A stretch of DNA of 64,000 nt from SHZI01 sp964384525. Lineage in GTDB: Bacteria; Pseudomonadota; Gammaproteobacteria; Steroidobacterales; GCA-2729495. The first letter of the stretch is position 1. Each line of letters starts with the position of its first letter. Where the stretch lies: positions 1-64,000 of the forward strand of contig CAYLKO010000007.1 of assembly GCA_964384525.1 (NCBI GenBank). Reading direction: 5' to 3'. Made by a program: the position numbers and the translations under genes. Shown in pieces: positions 60,094-64,000 of the stretch. The notes below the pieces were generated by a model, which was not told the DNA's origin, searched no databases, and worked only from the letters and a program-made list of their open reading frames with translations.

Positions 60094-60462
60094 TCAAAGC
60101 ACTTCTGGAGCCAATGAGATGATCTTCATGAAGTTCTCATTGCGCAGTTCACGCGTTACCGGCCCGAAAATGCGGGTTCCGATCGGCTCCAGCTTGTTGT
60201 TCAGGAGCACCGCCGCATTGCCATCAAAACGGATCACGGAACCGTCGGGCCGGCGTACGCCCTTGCGGGTACGGACCACGACCGCGTTGTAAACCTCGCC
60301 CTTCTTGACGCGACCTCTTGGTATCGCATCCCTGATGCTCACCTTGATGACATCACCAACATAGGCATAGCGTCGACGGGTACCGCCGAGCACCTTGATG
60401 CACATCAGCTGCCGCGCACCGCTGTTGTCGGCGGCCGCAAGGTATGTCTGCATCTGAATCAT
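60094..60462 (-). CDS. rplN: 50S ribosomal protein L14
   Basis: Intersubunit-bridge protein and docking site of RsfS, whose gene is also in this window. 122 residues, one short of E. coli. MIQMQTYLAAADNSGARQLMCIKVLGG and the GTRIFGPVTRELR block are diagnostic. Confidence 0.98.
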   Translation of the reverse strand: MIQMQTYLAAADNSGARQLMCIKVLGGTRRRYAYVGDVIKVSIRDAIPRGRVKKGEVYNAVVVRTRKGVRRPDGSVIRFDGNAAVLLNNKLEPIGTRIFGPVTRELRNENFMKIISLAPEVL

Positions 60463-60523
60463 GATTTTTTCCCGAAAATTGCCAGCGCTGCCTGATCTAT
60501 TTGCGTACGAACCAACCGGCCCG

Positions 60524-60895
60524 CTAGCCCGCCGCCCCGGTGGCTTCCGTCATCGATTCCGCAGAGGTTTCCGTCGTCACTTCCGCACGCCGCAGGATCC
60601 CGACCAGCTTCCAGGCCTTGTGCCTGGAATACGGCCGGCATTCGGTGATCGTCACGAGATCGCCGATCCGGCACGTGTTGTCTTCGTCGTGGGCCAGCAA
60701 CTTCGTGGTGCGCCGGATGTACTTCCCGTACTGCGGGTGCTTCACCAGCCGCTCGACCACGCCCGCAATCGTTTTCTGCATCTTGCTGCTGACCACGGTT
60801 CCGGTCAGGGTTCTGACGGTGGCCGTTGCCGGTGTTGCCGCGTCAATCGATGCTGTGTTGCTGTTTGCCATTGCCGAATTGCCTGCCGTGCTCAT
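60524..60895 (-). CDS. rpsQ: 30S ribosomal protein S17 with extensions at both ends
   Basis: 16S rRNA-binding protein. 123 residues against 84 in E. coli. The S17 core TLTGTVVSSKMQKTIAGVVERLVKHPQYGKYIRRTTKLLAHDE starts at about residue 30; an alanine- and threonine-rich segment precedes it and a threonine- and alanine-rich tail follows the core end LVGILRRAE. The ATG overlaps the rpmC stop (ATGA). A second in-frame ATG eight codons later would still leave 20 extra residues. Confidence 0.95.
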   Translation of the reverse strand: MSTAGNSAMANSNTASIDAATPATATVRTLTGTVVSSKMQKTIAGVVERLVKHPQYGKYIRRTTKLLAHDEDNTCRIGDLVTITECRPYSRHKAWKLVGILRRAEVTTETSAESMTEATGAAG

Positions 60896-61107
60896 GCTTT
60901 AACGCTTGATTTGCCGGACTGCCGGGACTTCTCGCCCTGCAGGGTCTTGATCCGTGCAATCCCCTTGCGATCCTTGGCAAACTGGTCCGGCCGTCTGAGC
61001 TGCCCGGTGGCCCGCTGCATGCGCAAGTTGAACTGCTCCTTGCGCAGTGCAAGCAATTCCTCCACCAACTCGACCTCGGACTTTTTACGCAGCTCACTCG
61101 GTTTCAT
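60892..61107 (-). CDS. rpmC: 50S ribosomal protein L29
   Basis: Exit-tunnel protein that helps dock SRP and trigger factor. 71 residues against 63 in E. coli. ELRKKSEVELVEELLALRKEQFNLRMQRATGQL and the basic helix KDRKGIARIKTLQGE fit the family. A short serine-rich tail is added. Confidence 0.96.
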   Translation of the reverse strand: MKPSELRKKSEVELVEELLALRKEQFNLRMQRATGQLRRPDQFAKDRKGIARIKTLQGEKSRQSGKSSVKA

Positions 61108-61122
61108 TTGCCTGTACCTGAT

Positions 61123-61536
61123 CTAGATCGCGTTTCGGCTGACGAAGGTGGTGCCCACCGGCAACTTCGAGGCGGCCAGTCGAAATGCCTCCCGCGCGAT
61201 TTCCTCGGTTACGCCCTCCATTTCATAAAGGACGCGACCTGGCTGTATCTGGGCAACATAGAACTCCACGTTGCCCTTGCCGCTGCCTTGTCGAACTTCA
61301 AGCGGTTTGGTCGTAACCGGCTTGTCCGGAAAAATCCGTATCCAGATCTTGCCGCCACGCTTTACGTAGCGCGTCATCGCACGCCGTGCAGCCTCGATCT
61401 GCCGGGCAGTCAGCCGGCACCGATCAGTGGCCTTCAGCCCATACTCGCCGAATGCGACCGTGCTGCCCCGCTGGGCGAGCCCGCGGTTGCGGCCCTTGAA
61501 CTGCTTCCGGAACTTGGTTCGCTTGGGTTGCATCAT
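61123..61536 (-). CDS. rplP: 50S ribosomal protein L16
   Basis: A-site protein of the large subunit, target of the Ycfd-type arginyl hydroxylase in some bacteria. 137 residues. MMQPKRTKFRKQFKGRNRG at the start (the first ATG has GAGG ten bases upstream), then EAARRAMTRYVKRGGKIWIRIFPDKPVTTKP and GKGNVEFYVAQIQPGRVLYEMEGV. Confidence 0.98.
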   Translation of the reverse strand: MMQPKRTKFRKQFKGRNRGLAQRGSTVAFGEYGLKATDRCRLTARQIEAARRAMTRYVKRGGKIWIRIFPDKPVTTKPLEVRQGSGKGNVEFYVAQIQPGRVLYEMEGVTEEIAREAFRLAASKLPVGTTFVSRNAI

Positions 61537-61548
61537 GATCGTGATTCC

Positions 61549-62232
61549 TCAGCGGGCAGCCGGCGCCGCGGCTTCCTCTGCCGGAGCTTCCTGCTGGTCA
61601 AATACTTCGCCACGGAAGATCCAGACCTTCACCCCGAGAACGCCGTAGGTGGTCCTTGCTTCAGCAAGCGCATAATCGATGTCTGCCCGAAAGGTATGCA
61701 GCGGAACACGACCCTCGCGGTACCACTCGGTCCGCGCGATCTCGCCGCCATTCAGACGTCCGCCCACCTGCACCTTGATGCCCTGGGCGCCAAGCCGCAT
61801 GGTGTTGGTGACCGCCCGCTTCATGGCGCGCCGGAACATCACCCGCCGCTCGAGCTGCTGGGCAATTCCCTCGGCAACCAGCTGGGCATCCAGTTCCGGC
61901 TTGCGGATCTCGGCGATGTTGAGCCGCACATCCGCGAGGCTCATGCCGAGAAGCTTCGCCACCTGATTCCGCAGGCTTTCGATGTCCTCGCCCTTCTTGC
62001 CGATGACCACGCCGGGGCGGGCTGTATGGATCGTGATGTGCGCCTTGCGTGCCGGACGCTCGATGTGAATCCTGGCGACCGAAGCATCCTTGAGCTTCTT
62101 CGCCAGAAACTCGCGAACCCGGAAATCCGAGATGACATACTTCGGGAACGTGCGGGAGTCGGCATACCACTTTGACGCCCATTCGCGGGTGATGCCGAGG
62201 CGGATTCCAATTGGATTGACCTTTTGACCCAT
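61549..62232 (-). CDS. rpsC: 30S ribosomal protein S3
   Basis: mRNA-entry protein with helicase activity. 227 residues from the ATG at 62232 (MGQKVNPIGIRLG, the family start). The KH-2 domain contains RPGVVIGKKGEDIESL; RVMFRRAMKRAVTNTMRLGAQGIKVQVGGRLNGGEIARTEW is the C-terminal core. It ends in an alanine- and glutamate-rich tail (EAPAEEAAAPAAR). Confidence 0.98.
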   Translation of the reverse strand: MGQKVNPIGIRLGITREWASKWYADSRTFPKYVISDFRVREFLAKKLKDASVARIHIERPARKAHITIHTARPGVVIGKKGEDIESLRNQVAKLLGMSLADVRLNIAEIRKPELDAQLVAEGIAQQLERRVMFRRAMKRAVTNTMRLGAQGIKVQVGGRLNGGEIARTEWYREGRVPLHTFRADIDYALAEARTTYGVLGVKVWIFRGEVFDQQEAPAEEAAAPAAR

Positions 62233-62236
62233 GATC

Positions 62237-62569
62237 TTATTCGTCCGCAACCTGGATGGTGATATGGCTACTGCGCTTCTGGCGCGGCGATGACCGCCCC
62301 TTGGCCGACGCCTTGAAGCGACGCATGCGCGGCGCCTCGTTCACGAAGACCGTAGCCACCTTGAGTTCGTCGATGTCAGCCGCGTTGTTGTGCTCCGCGT
62401 TGGCTATCGCAGAATCGAGCACCTTCTTCAGCAGGGCTGCACCCTTTTTCGGCATCAGCTCGAGAATCTGCTGGGCATTGGCAACGGTCTTGCCTCGAAT
62501 GGCATCAGCAACCAGCCGGCATTTCTGGGCCGAGATGCGCGCATTCTTCAGTGTGGCGGATACCTGCAT
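62237..62569 (-). CDS. rplV: 50S ribosomal protein L22
   Basis: Tunnel-constriction protein. 110 residues, the E. coli length. NARISAQKCRLVADAIRGKTVANAQQIL and the extended beta-hairpin with RMRRFKASAKGRSSPRQKRSSHITI, whose tip contributes to macrolide binding, are intact. Confidence 0.98.
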   Translation of the reverse strand: MQVSATLKNARISAQKCRLVADAIRGKTVANAQQILELMPKKGAALLKKVLDSAIANAEHNNAADIDELKVATVFVNEAPRMRRFKASAKGRSSPRQKRSSHITIQVADE

Positions 62570-62579
62570 TTTTCAGTCC

Positions 62580-62879
62580 TCAGCGCGCCGGGGCGCCTGC
62601 GCCCGCGGCCTTGGTCTTTTTGTCGCCGGAATGCCCCTTGAAAGTCCGGGTCGCGGCAAATTCACCCAGCTTGTGGCCCACCATGTTCTCGGTCACCAGA
62701 ACCGGAACATGATCCCGGCCGTTATGGACTGCAATCGTCAGGCCGACCATCTCGGGGACGATCATGGATCTCCGCGACCACGTCTTGATTGGCCGACGGC
62801 TGTTGGCGCCGACTGCCGACCGGACCTTGTTGGCCAGGTGCAGATCGACGAACGGTCCCTTCTTGATAGATCGAGCCAC
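62580..62879 (-). CDS. rpsS: 30S ribosomal protein S19
   Basis: Head protein that bridges to the large subunit. 99 residues from a GTG at 62879 (VARSIKKGPFVDLHL, matching the family N-terminus); AAGGA lies ten bases upstream. RRSMIVPEMVGLTIAVHNGRDHVPVLVTENMVGHKLGEFAATRTFKGH is the core. A 10-residue alanine-rich tail is added. Confidence 0.97.
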   Translation of the reverse strand: MARSIKKGPFVDLHLANKVRSAVGANSRRPIKTWSRRSMIVPEMVGLTIAVHNGRDHVPVLVTENMVGHKLGEFAATRTFKGHSGDKKTKAAGAGAPAR

Positions 62880-62902
62880 GCTTGCTGTTCCTTGAAAGTC
62901 TG

Positions 62903-63730
62903 TTACTTCTTGTCGCGCCGACGCACGATCATGGAGGCCGTCCGCTTGTTGCGGCGGGTCTTGAAGCCCTTGGTCTTGATTCCCCATGGCGTCACCGGGT
63001 GACGACCGCCGGAAGTCTTGCCTTCACCACCACCATGCGGGTGATCGACCGGATTCATCACGACGCCGCGCACCGTGGGGCGTATGCCCCTCCAGCGCTT
63101 CGCGCCGGCCTTGCCGAACTTCCGCAGATTGTGCTCTTCGCGACCGACTTCGCCGATCGTCGCCCGGCACTCGACATGCACGCGACGCATCTCGCCGGAG
63201 CGCAACCGCACCGTGGTATAGGCGCCGTCACGAGCAACAATCTGCACGCTGGTGCCGGCCGCCCGGGCCAGCTGCGCACCCTTGCCGGGCTTGAGCTCAA
63301 CGGCGTGAACCAGGGTTCCCACCGGAATATTGCGCAACGGCAGGGCGTTTCCCGTCTTGATGGGCGAATCACGCCCGGACGTAACGGCATCACCGGCAGC
63401 GAGATCCTTCGGCGCAATGATGTAACGACGCTCGCCATCGGCATACAGCAACAGGGCCAGATGCGCGCTGCGGTTCGGGTCATACTCGATACGCTCGACC
63501 CTGGCCGGGATTCCATCCTTGTCACGACGGAAATCAATGATCCGGTACAGCCGCTTGTGGCCACCGCCCTTGTGCCGGGTGGTGATGCGGCCATGGTTGT
63601 TGCGCCCGGTAGCCCGTTCGAGCCGGGTCACCAGCGGCATATGCGGCTCGCCCTTGTGCAGATTCGGCGTCGTCGCCTTGACGACAAAACGCCGTCCGGG
63701 AGAGGTCGGTCTGGTCTGTTGAAGTGCCAT
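62903..63730 (-). CDS. rplB: 50S ribosomal protein L2
   Basis: Peptidyl-transferase-centre protein. 275 residues. RNNHGRITTRHKGGGHKRLYRIIDFRRDK near the N-terminus, LPLRNIPVGTLVHAVEL in the middle, and VRGVVMNPVDHPHGGGEGKTSGGRHPVTPWG, which contains the histidine needed for activity, near the end. Confidence 0.98.
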   Translation of the reverse strand: MALQQTRPTSPGRRFVVKATTPNLHKGEPHMPLVTRLERATGRNNHGRITTRHKGGGHKRLYRIIDFRRDKDGIPARVERIEYDPNRSAHLALLLYADGERRYIIAPKDLAAGDAVTSGRDSPIKTGNALPLRNIPVGTLVHAVELKPGKGAQLARAAGTSVQIVARDGAYTTVRLRSGEMRRVHVECRATIGEVGREEHNLRKFGKAGAKRWRGIRPTVRGVVMNPVDHPHGGGEGKTSGGRHPVTPWGIKTKGFKTRRNKRTASMIVRRRDKK

Positions 63731-63790
63731 ATCGAATTGAGCCTGATCGTTCGGTGGTGATACTTGTTGTTTGCGGTGGCGCGCCGGGGA

Positions 63791-64000
63791 CTATTCGGTG
63801 CCGGCGAAGTCGATATCCTGGCCTTCGGCCAGCGTCACGTAGGCCTTTTTCCAGTCCTGGCGACGACCGGGCGTGCGGCCGAACCGCCTGGCCTTGCCCA
63901 TGACGTTCACCACCTGGATTGCCTGCACGTTGACGCTGAACATCAACTCGACAGCCCGCTTGATCTCGGGCTTGTCGGCATCCCGCCGCACCTTGAAGAT
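63791..64000 (-). CDS. rplW: 50S ribosomal protein L23, 3' part only
   Basis: Exit-tunnel docking protein for trigger factor and SRP. The last 69 codons and stop are visible and the 5' end lies beyond the window. IFKVRRDADKPEIKRAVELMF, VQAIQVVNVMGKARRFGR and the C-terminal WKKAYVTLAEGQDIDF fit the family. rplB follows after 60 bases. rplD, rplC and rpsJ are expected next, outside the window. Confidence 0.96.
   Translation of the reverse strand: MFKVRRDADKPEIKRAVELMFSVNVQAIQVVNVMGKARRFGRTPGRRQDWKKAYVTLAEGQDIDFAGTE

Noticed and set aside
1..64000. tRNA genes, CRISPR arrays, insertion sequences or integrases
   Set aside because: None was seen on reading the sequence; no transposase, integrase, clover-leaf or regular repeat pattern was found, although a tool-based scan was not possible.

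Overview
The window is chromosomal core sequence from a GC-rich gammaproteobacterium. The evidence is a Crp/Vfr-type regulator, Coq7, the leuS-lptE, miaB-phoH-ybeY-corC-lnt and holA-nadD-rsfS-rlmH gene groups, and a proteobacterial S10-spc-alpha ribosomal cluster with a 101-residue zinc-free S14. Placement near Xanthomonadales, Nevskiales or Steroidobacter relatives is an impression only. I saw no tRNA, rRNA, CRISPR array, insertion sequence or prophage, and no stretch over 300 bases without a gene.

Layout. 1-5.4 kb: the 5' end of rplM, a DUF481 outer-membrane protein, coq7, crp, rpe, djlA and purC. 5.4-20.3 kb: one long minus-strand run, read from cysS down through sufE, yidD, a Trm112-like gene, holA, nadD, rsfS, rlmH, maf, rng, yhdP and a nitrilase-family gene to tldD and pmbA, with overlaps or short gaps throughout. 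hisI diverges from cysS. 20.8-22.1 kb: a small accessory patch with a decayed higBA-type toxin-antitoxin pair and an AT-rich secreted protein. 22.3-33.8 kb: a second minus-strand run, read from a fused sat-cysC gene through miaB, phoH, ybeY, corC, lnt, leuS, lptE and mtgA to a MAPEG gene. 33.9-39.5 kb: ssb with a strong terminator, divergent uvrA, then a cysteine synthase gene and corA.

39.6-41.9 kb: a second accessory patch holding an apparently intact brnTA module with a palindromic operator over its promoter, a small lipoprotein gene, and a frameshifted fragment resembling the C-terminal end of an Rhs-type polymorphic protein, ending against trpS. 41.9-51.4 kb: trpS, a pepQ-RND efflux gene set, a secreted amidohydrolase and a ChaN-PDZ protein. 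51.5-64 kb: the minus-strand ribosomal cluster from rplW (cut by the window end) to rplQ, including secY, rpmJ and rpoA.

Most of the window serves translation (ribosomal proteins, three tRNA synthetases, MiaB, RlmH, YbeY, RsfS, RNase G), envelope building (Lnt, LptE, MtgA, YhdP, SecY, YidD) and sulfur or cofactor metabolism (Sat-CysC, cysteine synthase, SufE, NadD, Coq7). I found no convincing new biological system. The points most worth a second look are the two accessory patches, a set of genes with a -10 box only 6-9 nt before the start codon and no Shine-Dalgarno sequence, a perfect 36-bp palindrome, and low-complexity extensions on several ribosomal proteins.
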